Origin: Xanthomonas codiaei
Lineage (GTDB): Bacteria > Pseudomonadota > Gammaproteobacteria > Xanthomonadales > Xanthomonadaceae
Direction of reading: 5' to 3'
Length of the DNA: 64,000 nucleotides
Assembly: GCF_002939785.1 (NCBI RefSeq)
Contig: NZ_MDEC01000022.1
Coordinates: forward strand, 1 to 64,000
In this document: in pieces, positions 15,581 through 23,795 of the stretch
How positions within the stretch are numbered: position 1 is the stretch's first letter
Layout of the letters: each line of letters starts with the position of its first letter
The notes under the pieces: generated by a model
Told to the model about the DNA's origin: nothing
What the model saw: the letters and a program-made list of their open reading frames with translations, nothing else
The model's database searches: none
Translations under genes and position numbers: made by a program

Positions 15581-17209
15581 ATGACGTCTTCTGCCGCACC
15601 TGCCGATGGCAGTGCCTGGGCACCGCTGCGCGAACCGATGTTTCGGGCCCTGTGGCTGGCGATCCTGGGCAGCAACATCGGTACCTGGATCAACGATGTC
15701 GCCGCCTCCTGGGTGATGGCCGGGCAGACCGGCTCACCGTTGATGGTGGCAGCCGTGCAAGCGGCCACCACCTTGCCGGTGGTGCTGTTTGCGCTGGTTG
15801 CCGGAACCCTGGCCGATATCGTGGACCGGCGCCGCTATCTGCTGCTGACCCAGGGCTGGATGTTGCTGGTGGCCGGCGTGCTGGCCCTGCTTGCGCACCT
15901 GCAGTTGCTGACGCCATGGGTGCTGGTCGCGCTGACCTTTGCGATGGGCATGGGCGCGGCGATGGCGATGCCGGCGCAAGCGGCGATCGTTTCGGAGCTG
16001 GTGCCGCGCCCGATGCTGGCTTCGGCGGTGGCACTCAACTCGATCGGCATGAACATCGCCCGCTCGATCGGCCCGGCGATCGGCGGCCTGATCGTGGCGC
16101 AGTTCGGGCCACCGTGGGCCTTCCTGCTCAACGGGGTGACGTTCGGCCTGATGCTGCTGGTGCTGTGGCGCTGGCGTCGCGATGCACAGGCCTCGGCACT
16201 GCCACCGGAAAGCTTCGGCGCCGGCCTGCGTGCCGGCCTGCGCTATGCCGCACGTGCCGGCCGTCTGCAGGCGGTGTTGATCAAGGCCGCCGGCTTCTTC
16301 CTGTTCGCCAGCGCATTGACCGCCCTGCTGCCATTGGTGGTACGCCGCGACATGCAGCTGGGCGCCGGCAGCTACGGCATCCTGCTCGGCTGCATCGGTA
16401 TCGGCGCGATCAGTGGCGCCTTGCTGCTGCCGCGCTTGCGCGCCCGTTACGACCGCGACCTGCTGGTGTTCGTCGCCACGCTGGTCTGCGCCGCCTCGCT
16501 GCTGGGCCTGGCGTTGTCGCGCCAGATCGGCGTGTTGTGCCTGGTGATGGTGGTCAACGGTCTGGCCTGGATCACCGTGCTGTCGTCGTTGCAGATCGCC
16601 GCGCAGACCGCGGTGCCGGCCTGGGTGCGCGCGCGCGCCTTGTCGTTGTACATCGTGGTGTTCTCGGCCGGCATGGCGGCAGGCTCGCTGCTCTGGGGCG
16701 CGGTGGCGCAGCGCAGCTCGATTGCGATCGCGTTGCAGATCGCTGCCGCAGGCGCGGTGCTTGCGGCGCTGCTGGTCAAGCGCGCCCGCATCGCCGGCAC
16801 CGAACACCTGGATCTTGCACCGGCCGGACATTGGCCGGCACCTGCGCAGGCGGATGCGGTCGAGCACGACCGCGGCCCGGTGCTGGTGACCGTGGAATAC
16901 CGCATCGCCGCCGAGGCGCGCAGGAGTTTCCTGCAGTTGATGACGCAACTGGGAACCGCACGCCGTCGCGATGGTGCAGTGGTCTGGGGCATTGCCGAAG
17001 ACGCGGCCACCCCGGGCGTGCACCTGGAATACTTTATCGTTGCCTCCTGGCTGGAGCACCTGCGCCAGCACGAGCGCGTCACCGGCGACGATCGCCAACT
17101 GCAGGAGCAGATCCGCGCACTGCACCAGGGCGAGCGCGCTCCGGTGGTGCGCCATTTCGTCGGCGGTAGTGGCGTCATCGCGCCGCCGCATGCGCATTCG
17201 GATCTCTGA
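15581..17209 (+). CDS. MFS exporter (MFS_3/EntS-like) with C-terminal ABM-like domain
   Basis: 542 residues. The first ~405 form a twelve-helix major facilitator with the MFS_3 hallmarks (LGSNIGTWINDVAASWVMA at the first helix, VDRRRYLL in loop 2-3, ARSIGPAIGG in helix 5), the subfamily that includes the enterobactin exporter EntS. Residues ~430-530 (VLVTVEYRIAAEARRSFLQL ... VVWGIAEDA ... HLEYFIVASWLEHLRQHERV) form an antibiotic-biosynthesis-monooxygenase-like ferredoxin fold often fused to this transporter group. The start at 15581 is the ATG that begins just before the first helix. There is an 85-base gap from the amidohydrolase. The likely role is export of a product or toxic intermediate. 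Confidence 0.88.
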   Translation: MTSSAAPADGSAWAPLREPMFRALWLAILGSNIGTWINDVAASWVMAGQTGSPLMVAAVQAATTLPVVLFALVAGTLADIVDRRRYLLLTQGWMLLVAGVLALLAHLQLLTPWVLVALTFAMGMGAAMAMPAQAAIVSELVPRPMLASAVALNSIGMNIARSIGPAIGGLIVAQFGPPWAFLLNGVTFGLMLLVLWRWRRDAQASALPPESFGAGLRAGLRYAARAGRLQAVLIKAAGFFLFASALTALLPLVVRRDMQLGAGSYGILLGCIGIGAISGALLLPRLRARYDRDLLVFVATLVCAASLLGLALSRQIGVLCLVMVVNGLAWITVLSSLQIAAQTAVPAWVRARALSLYIVVFSAGMAAGSLLWGAVAQRSSIAIALQIAAAGAVLAALLVKRARIAGTEHLDLAPAGHWPAPAQADAVEHDRGPVLVTVEYRIAAEARRSFLQLMTQLGTARRRDGAVVWGIAEDAATPGVHLEYFIVASWLEHLRQHERVTGDDRQLQEQIRALHQGERAPVVRHFVGGSGVIAPPHAHSDL

Positions 17210-17210
17210 C

Positions 17211-17447
17211 ATGGCGGTGAACTGGAAGCTCATCGTCGGCCTGGTGTTGGGGATGGCCATTGGGTTCGGCTGCCGGGCGGCGGGAATTCCGTCGCCTGCA
17301 CCCACCGCCCTGGTGGGCGCGTTGCTGGTGCTGGCAATGACCTGTGGCTATGCGTTTGCCGATCGCTTTCTGGCCCGGCGCGCGGCACGCAGCCTGCGGC
17401 ATTGCGGTGGGCCGGTCGGTCCTTCGCTGGGGCAGGGCGAGGCATGA
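17211..17447 (+). CDS. XapX-domain small membrane protein 1
   Basis: 78 residues with two hydrophobic helices separated by a proline-rich turn: LIVGLVLGMAIGFGCRAAGI, then PSPAPTALVGALLVLAMTCGYAFAD. This GxxxGxxxxxxxxPxPxPxxxxG pattern defines XapX (DUF1427) proteins, a short family of unknown function often encoded beside transporters and hydrolases. The C-terminal 20 residues are extra compared with its neighbour. It starts two bases after the MFS stop. Confidence 0.8.
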   Translation: MAVNWKLIVGLVLGMAIGFGCRAAGIPSPAPTALVGALLVLAMTCGYAFADRFLARRAARSLRHCGGPVGPSLGQGEA

Positions 17448-17602
17448 GCATGGCGGTGATGGGCATCGTGCTCGCGCTGCTCATCGGCATCGGTTGCCGT
17501 GTGCTGGATCTGCCGTTGCCCGCACCGCCGCGCCTGACCGGCGCGCTGCTGGTGGTCGCGATGAGTGGCGGGTTCATCCTGGCCGACTGGCTGTTGCGCT
17601 AG
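17444..17602 (+). CDS. XapX-domain small membrane protein 2
   Basis: 52 residues, the full length of a typical XapX protein: GIVLALLIGIGCRVLDLPLP, APPRLTGALLVVAMSGGFILADWLL. Its ATG overlaps the stop of the first XapX gene (ATGA), and the two proteins align along their whole XapX domains. They therefore look like a tandem duplication that may form a hetero-oligomeric membrane unit. It is the last gene of the operon; no strong terminator is visible in the 290 bases after it apart from the one belonging to the opposite strand at 17838. Confidence 0.8.
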   Translation: MSMAVMGIVLALLIGIGCRVLDLPLPAPPRLTGALLVVAMSGGFILADWLLR

Positions 17603-17837
17603 CCAGCAGCTGTCACCTGGTGACGCCTGCACCTGCGCGATGTGGGGTGCGGTGGCCAGGCATCGTGCTCGCAGCGGCCAAGCAACGGTGATCGGTGAGA
17701 CGCGCATGTAGAGCCGCGCGTTGTCTGGCCCTTCCAGGCACCGTGCAGCGGGAGACCTTGCGGCTTACGGCATGCTTGCAGCATCCGGCGCACGCGGGTC
17801 GAACGCGTGGTCTGGCCTCTGCCGCGCAACCCACCAG

Positions 17838-17871
17838 ACAAAAAGAAGGGCCGGCTCTCGCGCGCCGGCCC
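17838..17871 (-). terminator. Terminator for the alpha/beta hydrolase
   Basis: Minus-strand hairpin GGGCCGGC / GCCGGCCC with an eight-base loop, followed by TTCTTTTTG. It lies about 25 bases past the hydrolase stop and between convergent genes, so it may also serve the XapX operon. Confidence 0.75.
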
Positions 17872-17894
17872 AGGTTGTTGCCTTGGCGCAGCGA

Positions 17895-18884
17895 TCAGGC
17901 CTTTGCGAAGGCCAGCAGATCCTTGTTGAACTGATCGGCGTGCGTGATGGTCAGCCCATGCGGCGCGCCGGCATAGATCTTCAGTTCGGCATTCTTGATG
18001 ATCTTGGACGACAGCTTGGCGGAGGCATCGATCGGCACGATCTGGTCGTCGTCGCCATGCACCACCAGCGCCGGCACGTCGATCTTCTTCAGGTCGGGTG
18101 TGTAATCGACTTCGGAGAATTCCTTGATGCAGTCGTACTGTCCCTTGTGGCCGCCCAGCATGCCCTGCAGCCAGAACGCATCGCGCATGCCCTGGGTAAC
18201 CTTGTTGCCGTCACGGTTGGCGCCGAAGAACGGGGTGGTCAGGTCCTGGTAGAACTGCGAACGGTCCTTGGCCACGCCCTCGCGGATGCCGTCGAACACG
18301 CTCATCGGCAGACCGCCCGGATTGGTCGGGCTCTTGACCATCTGCGGCGGTACCGCGCCCACCAGCACCACCTTGGCCACGCGCTTGCTGCCGTGACGAC
18401 CCACGTAGTGTGCCACTTCGCCGCCGCCGGTAGAGTGGCCGACCAGGATCGCGTCCTTCAGGTCCAGCGCGTCGATCACTGCGGCCAGATCGTCGGCGTA
18501 GGTGTCCATATTGTTGCCGTCCCAGGTCTGGCTGGAACGGCCGTGGCTGCGGCGGTCATGCGCGATCACGCGATAGCCGTGTTGACCCATGAACAGCATC
18601 TGCGGGTCCCAGGCGTCGCCGCTGAGCGGCCAGCCATGCGCGAACACGACCGGCTGGCCCTTGCCCCAGTCCTTGTAGAAAATGTTGGCGCCATCGGGGC
18701 GTTTGACGAAATTGGACATCGGGTTGACTCCGTGTGTAGACGAGTGGGGTGGGTTGGTCGGAACGGCAGGTGCAACGGCAGCGGTTGCGAATGCGGGCAA
18801 CGACAACGCTGCCACGGCGGCCGTGCCGGAGACGAGAAAGGTGCGGCGTCCGGCGTCGGCCGGAGGCGCCTCGAACGGATCCAT
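17895..18884 (-). CDS. Exported alpha/beta hydrolase (non-heme chloroperoxidase-like)
   Basis: 329 residues. The N-terminal 45 carry a twin-arginine-type signal ([24 protein letters not shown]). The alpha/beta-hydrolase fold follows: oxyanion region [11 protein letters not shown], nucleophile elbow GHSTGGGE, acid in [11 protein letters not shown] and His in [10 protein letters not shown], giving a complete Ser-Asp-His triad. This set, with the W and the DRRSHGRS element, is typical of cofactor-free haloperoxidase/esterase proteins. The natural substrate is unknown. AGGAG six bases upstream fixes the start at 18884. An internal start at the second Met cluster ([11 protein letters not shown]) would give the signal-less enzyme usually annotated in this family. 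Confidence 0.87.
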   Translation of the reverse strand: MDPFEAPPADAGRRTFLVSGTAAVAALSLPAFATAAVAPAVPTNPPHSSTHGVNPMSNFVKRPDGANIFYKDWGKGQPVVFAHGWPLSGDAWDPQMLFMGQHGYRVIAHDRRSHGRSSQTWDGNNMDTYADDLAAVIDALDLKDAILVGHSTGGGEVAHYVGRHGSKRVAKVVLVGAVPPQMVKSPTNPGGLPMSVFDGIREGVAKDRSQFYQDLTTPFFGANRDGNKVTQGMRDAFWLQGMLGGHKGQYDCIKEFSEVDYTPDLKKIDVPALVVHGDDDQIVPIDASAKLSSKIIKNAELKIYAGAPHGLTITHADQFNKDLLAFAKA

Positions 18885-19539
18885 AGACACTCCTGTGGGC
18901 AAGGGCATGCAGCCCGGCGGTCGCATGACGCAATGCTGGTCATGCGCGCATGCGCCACGTGGTGACGCAGGCCAGGGACCAGCCGGTGCATGCCGGCAGT
19001 AGACCGCTTGCAGCCGTGGTGCAGATTGCATCCGTGTGCGCTCTATGCGGCGCGTCGCGGTGTGGCCGAAGGGTGCGATAGGCGCAGCCGCTCAGGCCAG
19101 GCAGGGCAGGCCCTGACCAGACTGCCGGATGACCTCACTGTCTTCTCCCGCTTGCGGGAGAAGGTGGCGCAACGCGCCGGATGAGGGCGCTCGTGCACCA
19201 ATCTCCCGGAAGTGAGCACCGGATGACCTGCACTGTCTTCTCCCGCTCGCGGGAGAAGGTGGCGCAACGCGCCGGATGAGGGCTCGTGCACCAATCTCCC
19301 GTAAGTGAGCACCGGATGGCCGGACTGTCTTCTCCCGCTTGCGGGAGAAGGTGGCGCAACGCGCCGGATGAGGGCGCTCGTGCACTAATCTCCCGCAAGT
19401 GAAAAGCCTGCGCGAAGGGGCGCGTGCCACTCCGTGCCCCTGGCGCTGTCCATCGGGGGGCCCCGTCGGAGCGGTCGAGCGCGTTGGCGGCCGGCGATGC
19501 GTGCAACCTGTCGCGGCATTGCCGCCACGTCGCCGCCGC
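18885..19539. other. Intergenic region with a triplicated hairpin repeat
   Basis: About 650 bases without a gene. The centre (19139-19402) is three tandem copies of a hairpin-bearing repeat, described separately. The rest shows no open frame with support. Confidence 0.6.
19139..19402. repeat. Three tandem copies of a ~92-95 bp hairpin repeat
   Basis: Copies begin at 19139, 19234 and 19326; the last is cut short at about 19402. Each opens with TGTCTTCTCCCGC, a 3-4 base turn and GCGGGAGAAG (a near-perfect hairpin). It continues GTGGCGCAACGCGCCGGATGAGGG and then a TGCACxAATCTCCCG tail. The copies differ at a few positions (for example CTTGC versus CTCGC in the hairpin turn). The hairpin sense is CTTCTCCCGC-GCGGGAGAAG, a form common between genes in Xanthomonas. 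No transposase is nearby. Confidence 0.9.
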
Positions 19540-20868
19540 TCAACGCAACACGGTGTCCCACAGCAGCTTGAGGTTCAACGCCACGATCACCAGCGCAATC
19601 ACCCAGGCGATGCGCACCAGCCAGGCCGGTGTCACCAGCGCGCCCATCAGTTGCCGGTCGGAGACGAAGCGCACCAGCGGGATCACCGCAAACGGCAACT
19701 GCATCGACAGCACCACCTGGCTCAGCACCAATAGCCGCGCCGTGCCGGCTTCGCCATACAGCCAGGTGACCACAACCACCGGCACGATGGCGATGCCGCG
19801 GGTGACCAGGCGGCGCAGCCACGGCGGCAACCGCAGTTGCAGGAAACCTTCCATTACGATCTGCCCGGCCAGCGTCGCGGTCACGGTGGAATTGACGCCG
19901 GAAGCGAGCAGTGCGAGCGCGAACAAGGTCGATGCCAGGCCCACGCCCAGCATCGGCGCGAGCAGGGCATGCGCCTGCTCGATCTCCTGCACGTCGGTGC
20001 GTCCCTGTGCATGGAACACCGCTGCGGCCAGGATCAGGATGGAGGCATTGATGAACAACGCGAACATCAACGCCACCGTGCTGTCGGTGACCGCCCAGCG
20101 CAAGGCCGAGCGGCGCCCGGTATCGGTGCGCGGGTAGGCACGCGTCTGCACGATCGACGAGTGCAGGTACAGGTTATGCGGCATCACCGTCGCGCCGATG
20201 ATGCCGATGGCCAGATACAGCGCCTGCGGGTCGGTCACCACCTGCGCACGCGGAAGGAAGCCGCCCAGCACCGCCGCGATCGGTGGCGCAGCCAGCGCGA
20301 TCTGGATGCCGAAACACACGAAGATGATCAGCAGCAAGGCCATCACGAAGGCTTCCAGCGCGCGGAAGCCGCGATGCATCAGCAGCAGCACCAGCACCAC
20401 ATCCACCGCGGTGATGATCGCGCCCAGCGTCAGCGGAATGCCGAACAGCAACTTCAGGGCGATCGCGGTGCCGATCACTTCGGCCAGGTCGCAGGCGATG
20501 ATCGCCAGCTCGCACAGCCCCCACAGCGCCAGGTTCACCGCGCGCGGATAACGCGCCCGGCAGGCCTGCGCCAGGTCCAGCCCGGTGGCGATGCCCAGCC
20601 GCGCCGACAGGCTCTGCAGCACGATCGCCATGATGTTGGACAGCAGGATCACCGACAGCAGCAGGTAGCCGAACTGCGAGCCGCCGGCCAGGTCGGTGGC
20701 CCAGTTGCCCGGGTCCATGTAGCCCACCGACACCATGTAGCCCGGCCCGAGGAACGCCAGCAGGCGGAACCACCAGTGACCCTTGCCGGGCACGGCGATG
20801 CTGGCGTGGTGATCGCCAAGGCCGCCAAGGGCGGGCGAAGGGGCGGAAGCGAGCTTGTCGGCGGACAT
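19540..20868 (-). CDS. mntH: Nramp-family divalent metal (Mn2+) transporter MntH
   Basis: 442 residues with about eleven membrane segments. The first-helix ion-binding motif DPGNWATD lies near residue 50 and the sixth-helix motif [10 protein letters not shown] near 230. Both are invariant in Nramp transporters; the Asp, Asn and Met bind the metal. It imports Mn2+ by proton symport at the inner membrane. The divergent neighbour is an MntR-type regulator, and a perfect MntR box lies between the two genes, so manganese-dependent repression is well supported. The repeat cluster lies just past its stop. Confidence 0.95.
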   Translation of the reverse strand: MSADKLASAPSPALGGLGDHHASIAVPGKGHWWFRLLAFLGPGYMVSVGYMDPGNWATDLAGGSQFGYLLLSVILLSNIMAIVLQSLSARLGIATGLDLAQACRARYPRAVNLALWGLCELAIIACDLAEVIGTAIALKLLFGIPLTLGAIITAVDVVLVLLLMHRGFRALEAFVMALLLIIFVCFGIQIALAAPPIAAVLGGFLPRAQVVTDPQALYLAIGIIGATVMPHNLYLHSSIVQTRAYPRTDTGRRSALRWAVTDSTVALMFALFINASILILAAAVFHAQGRTDVQEIEQAHALLAPMLGVGLASTLFALALLASGVNSTVTATLAGQIVMEGFLQLRLPPWLRRLVTRGIAIVPVVVVTWLYGEAGTARLLVLSQVVLSMQLPFAVIPLVRFVSDRQLMGALVTPAWLVRIAWVIALVIVALNLKLLWDTVLR

Positions 20869-20902
20869 GCGGAGGAAGGCGACGGCGAATCAGGCAGATG
20901 AT

Positions 20903-20916
20903 ATAGCACTTGCTAT
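20903..20916. promoter_or_regulatory. MntR operator (ATAGCA-ct-TGCTAT)
   Basis: A perfect palindrome ATAGCACTTGCTAT between divergent mntH and mntR. E. coli MntR boxes have the same half-sites with the same four-base separation (ATAGC-N4-GCTAT). It probably represses mntH when Mn2+ is abundant and may autoregulate mntR. Confidence 0.8.
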
Positions 20917-21012
20917 TCTGTTGAGCATTGGCGAACTCAATCGTATTGATCGGCCGCGTGCCTCACACTACGCACCCCGGCACCAATTCCGGACGCAAGC
21001 ACGAGGACAAGG

Positions 21013-21480
21013 GTGGGCAAGAGCGAAAAGCTGGAGGCGGCCACGCCGTCCCTGATCGACGCACAGGTGCATATGGAAAGCTTCCGCCAGGTGCGCGAAG
21101 CGCGCCGCGCCGAGCTGGTCGAGGACTATGTGGAGCTGATCTCCGATCTGCTGGTCGATGGCGGCGAGGCCCGCCAGGTCGATATCGCCGCGCGCCTGGG
21201 CGTGGCCCAGCCCACGGTGGCCAAGATGCTCAAGCGGCTGGTGCGCGATGGCTGGGTGGTGCAGCGCCCGTACCGTGGCGTGTTCCTGACCCCGGCCGGC
21301 GAGGCACTGGCCGCCTCCAGCCGCCAGCGCCATCAGATCGTCGAGCGTTTTCTGCTGGCGCTGGGTATCGACGAAGCCACCGCGCGTCGCGATGCCGAAG
21401 GCATCGAGCACCATGTCAGCGAGGCCACGGTGGCCGCCTTCGCCGCGTTCCTGGATCGCCAGGGCGGCAGCGCGGCGTGA
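21013..21480 (+). CDS. mntR: Manganese-responsive regulator MntR (DtxR family)
   Basis: 155 residues. The winged helix ([27 protein letters not shown] ... [13 protein letters not shown]) is followed by the dimerisation/metal-binding helices ([30 protein letters not shown]), with E-x-x-x-H and HH residues placed as in MntR. Like E. coli MntR it has an N-terminal extension and no SH3 domain. The start is GTG with GAGGA upstream. It is divergent from mntH, with the MntR box in between. Its stop overlaps the tadA start by four bases. Confidence 0.92.
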   Translation: MGKSEKLEAATPSLIDAQVHMESFRQVREARRAELVEDYVELISDLLVDGGEARQVDIAARLGVAQPTVAKMLKRLVRDGWVVQRPYRGVFLTPAGEALAASSRQRHQIVERFLLALGIDEATARRDAEGIEHHVSEATVAAFAAFLDRQGGSAA

Positions 21481-21998
21481 GCTTGTCGCCCGATCGCAGC
21501 ATCGACGACGCGCCGCCGCAACTGCTGCTGGACCGGCAGTGGATGCAGCACGCCCTGCAGCTGGCCGCGCGTGCCGAGCGCGACTATGACGAGATCCCGG
21601 TCGGCGCGGTGCTGATCGATGCCCAGGGCCAGGTGCTGGGCGAAGGTTGGAACTTCAATATCGCCAGCCACGACCCCAGCGCGCATGCCGAAATCGTGGC
21701 GATGCGCGAGGCGGGGCGGCGTCTGGCCAACCACCGCCTGCTCGGCTGCACGTTGTACGTCACTCTGGAGCCGTGCGCGATGTGCGCCATGGCGATGATC
21801 CATGCGCGTATCGCGCGGGTGGTGTTCGCCGCCAGCGACCCCAAGACCGGCGCCTGCGGCAGCGTGTTCGACCTGCTGGCCGACCCGCGCCACAACCATC
21901 GCGTGCAGGTCACCGGCGGCGTCCTGGCGGCCGAGGCGAGCCTGCGGCTGACCAATTACTTTCGCGCAAAGCGCGGCAAGCCGCCGCTGCTGCCGTGA
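21477..21998 (+). CDS. tadA: tRNA adenosine-34 deaminase TadA
   Basis: 173 residues. It converts A34 to inosine in tRNA-Arg(ACG), which makes it essential in most bacteria. The zinc-dependent cytidine/adenosine deaminase core is complete: HAE (SAHAEIVAM) with the catalytic Glu, and PCAMC ([16 protein letters not shown]) giving the two Cys ligands. KTGACGS, which contacts the tRNA loop, follows. The GTG start overlaps the mntR stop. The N-terminus is longer than in E. coli by roughly ten residues, so an internal start is possible. Confidence 0.92.
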   Translation: MSLSPDRSIDDAPPQLLLDRQWMQHALQLAARAERDYDEIPVGAVLIDAQGQVLGEGWNFNIASHDPSAHAEIVAMREAGRRLANHRLLGCTLYVTLEPCAMCAMAMIHARIARVVFAASDPKTGACGSVFDLLADPRHNHRVQVTGGVLAAEASLRLTNYFRAKRGKPPLLP

Positions 21999-22070
21999 GC
22001 CACATGGGCGCGGTATCATGCGCGCCCTTTCCAGCACCCGGCCGGGCACGGCATTCCACAGGACGGCGAT

Positions 22071-22655
22071 ATGGCAGATACCCTCGCAGGCAACGACCGA
22101 CTGATCTGGATCGATCTGGAAATGACCGGCCTGGACACCGACCAGGACTCGATCATCGAAATCGCCACCATCGTGACCGATGCGCAGTTGAACGTGCTTG
22201 CCGAAGGGCCGGAACTGGCCATCGCCCATCCGCTGGAAACGCTGGAAGCGATGGACGAGTGGAACCGCAACCAGCATCGTCGGTCGGGCCTGTGGCAGCG
22301 CGTGCTGGACAGCCAGGTCAGCCACGCGCAGGCCGAGGCGCAGACGGTGGCGTTCCTGAGCGAGTGGATCCGCGCCGGCGCCTCGCCGATGTGCGGCAAC
22401 TCGATCTGCCAGGATCGCCGCTTCCTGCACCGCCAGATGTCGCGCCTGGAGCGTTACTTCCATTACCGCAACCTGGACGTGTCCACCATCAAGGAACTGG
22501 CGCGGCGTTGGGCACCGACGGTGGCCAATGGATTTGCCAAGAGTTCGGCGCACACCGCGCTGAGCGACGTGCGCGACTCCATTGCCGAGCTGCGCCACTA
22601 CCGGCAGTTCATGGGGGCACTGGGCGGCGATATCGCCGCTGGCGTGGAAGACTGA
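22071..22655 (+). CDS. orn: Oligoribonuclease
   Basis: 194 residues, DEDDh-type 3'-5' exoribonuclease that finishes RNA decay by cleaving di- and oligoribonucleotides and also degrades pGpG from c-di-GMP turnover. Exo motif I is [10 protein letters not shown], motif II has [13 protein letters not shown] and motif III is [12 protein letters not shown] with the catalytic His and Asp. Length and sequence match the family closely. AGGA lies upstream of the ATG. A bidirectional terminator follows. Confidence 0.96.
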   Translation: MADTLAGNDRLIWIDLEMTGLDTDQDSIIEIATIVTDAQLNVLAEGPELAIAHPLETLEAMDEWNRNQHRRSGLWQRVLDSQVSHAQAEAQTVAFLSEWIRAGASPMCGNSICQDRRFLHRQMSRLERYFHYRNLDVSTIKELARRWAPTVANGFAKSSAHTALSDVRDSIAELRHYRQFMGALGGDIAAGVED

Positions 22656-22790
22656 GCGGTGGGAGCGGCAGGCGACCGCCCGAAGTGATGCAGGCAGGTG
22701 GGTGCCGCGCGAGCCCCGCAAACCCCGGCACAAGGACATCGCCGCATGGTGCAGGCCCGCCACCTGCGCAAGCAGGGCTGGCGAACGAGA

Positions 22791-22818
22791 AAGGCCGCAT
22801 CCTGCGATGCGGCCTTTT
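22791..22818. terminator. Bidirectional rho-independent terminator
   Basis: AAGGCCGCAT and ATGCGGCCTT form a 10-base stem with a six-base loop, with T-runs on both sides. It lies between the convergent orn and mscS genes. Confidence 0.85.
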
Positions 22819-22838
22819 CGTGTCTCGTCCGGTCGAAC

Positions 22839-23795
22839 TCACCGTGCCAGCGGCGGCCCCTTGGTGAGATCGCCATCGTCGGTGATGCCCTTGAGCAGCA
22901 GATCGGAGATCGGCTTGCCGTCGGCGTCATGGTGGTACACGTGCAGATCGCGCTGTGGATACGGAATATTGAGCCCGTTCTCCAATAACTGATTGCGGAT
23001 CTGCTCCAGCGTGCTGCTCTTGGCTGCGCCGAAATTGCCGTTGGTGGCATAAGCGAACAACATCAGGTCCACCGTGCTCTCGCCCAGGTTGGTCACCTGC
23101 ACGAATGGCGCCGGCGATTCCAGGATGTTGGGATTGTCCTTGGCGATCTGCAGCAACAGCTGCTGGGCCTTCTTCAGGTCATCGTCGTAGCCCACGCCCA
23201 CCGTCACGTCCAGCCGGCGGTTGGGCAGGGTGCTGTAGTTGATGATGGGGGCGGTGGTGATGGTGCTGTTGGGCAGGGTGATCATGCGCTCGTCGAAGGC
23301 GCGCAACCGGGTCTGAAAGATCCGGATCTCGTCGACAACACCTTCCTGCCCGGCGATGACCACATGGTCGCCATCGCGCATCGGCCGCAACACGATCAGC
23401 ATGACGCCTGCAGCGATGTTGGACAGCGAGTCCTTCAACGCCAGACCCACGGCCAGGCCGGCCGCGCCTAGCACCGCGATCAGCGAGGTCGGCGGCACGC
23501 CGATCTGGCTCAAGGCGCTGACGAAGACCAGCACCAGCAGCAACGCATACGCCACGTTGCGAAGGAAGTTGGTCAGCGTGGTTTCGATCCGTGCGCGTGT
23601 AAGCGCGCGGTGCAGCCACTGGCTCAGCTGCTTGGCCAGCCACATGCCGATCACCACGATCAGCAGCGCCAGGCCGCAGTTGAGTGCGTACTGCGCCCAG
23701 TTCACGCTCGACCAGTCGAAGGCCGGCGACTTCGCCGCCGGCTTGGCGGCCGCTGCTCCCGCAGCGACCGCCATCATTGCACCCAACAGTCCCAT
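22839..23795 (-). CDS. Small-conductance mechanosensitive channel (MscS family)
   Basis: 318 residues. Three membrane helices: WAQYALNCGLALLIVVIGMW, FLRNVAYALLLVLVFVSAL, and the pore-lining helix SLIAVLGAAGLAVGLALKDSL with the Ala/Gly packing of MscS TM3. The beta domain (GDHVVIAGQEGVVDEIRIFQTRL, TLPNST) and the alpha/beta C-terminal domain are complete. It releases solutes on hypo-osmotic shock. An alanine-rich stretch (AVAAGAAAAKPAAK) at the N-terminus could be a signal or simply the periplasmic leader. It is followed closely by ppsA upstream on the same strand; the two stop/start codons abut at 23795. Confidence 0.92.
   Translation of the reverse strand: MGLLGAMMAVAAGAAAAKPAAKSPAFDWSSVNWAQYALNCGLALLIVVIGMWLAKQLSQWLHRALTRARIETTLTNFLRNVAYALLLVLVFVSALSQIGVPPTSLIAVLGAAGLAVGLALKDSLSNIAAGVMLIVLRPMRDGDHVVIAGQEGVVDEIRIFQTRLRAFDERMITLPNSTITTAPIINYSTLPNRRLDVTVGVGYDDDLKKAQQLLLQIAKDNPNILESPAPFVQVTNLGESTVDLMLFAYATNGNFGAAKSSTLEQIRNQLLENGLNIPYPQRDLHVYHHDADGKPISDLLLKGITDDGDLTKGPPLAR

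Noticed and set aside
19139-19402. A CRISPR-like array of three repeats
   Set aside because: Repeats are ~92 bases, near-identical throughout with no unique spacers, and no cas gene is present.
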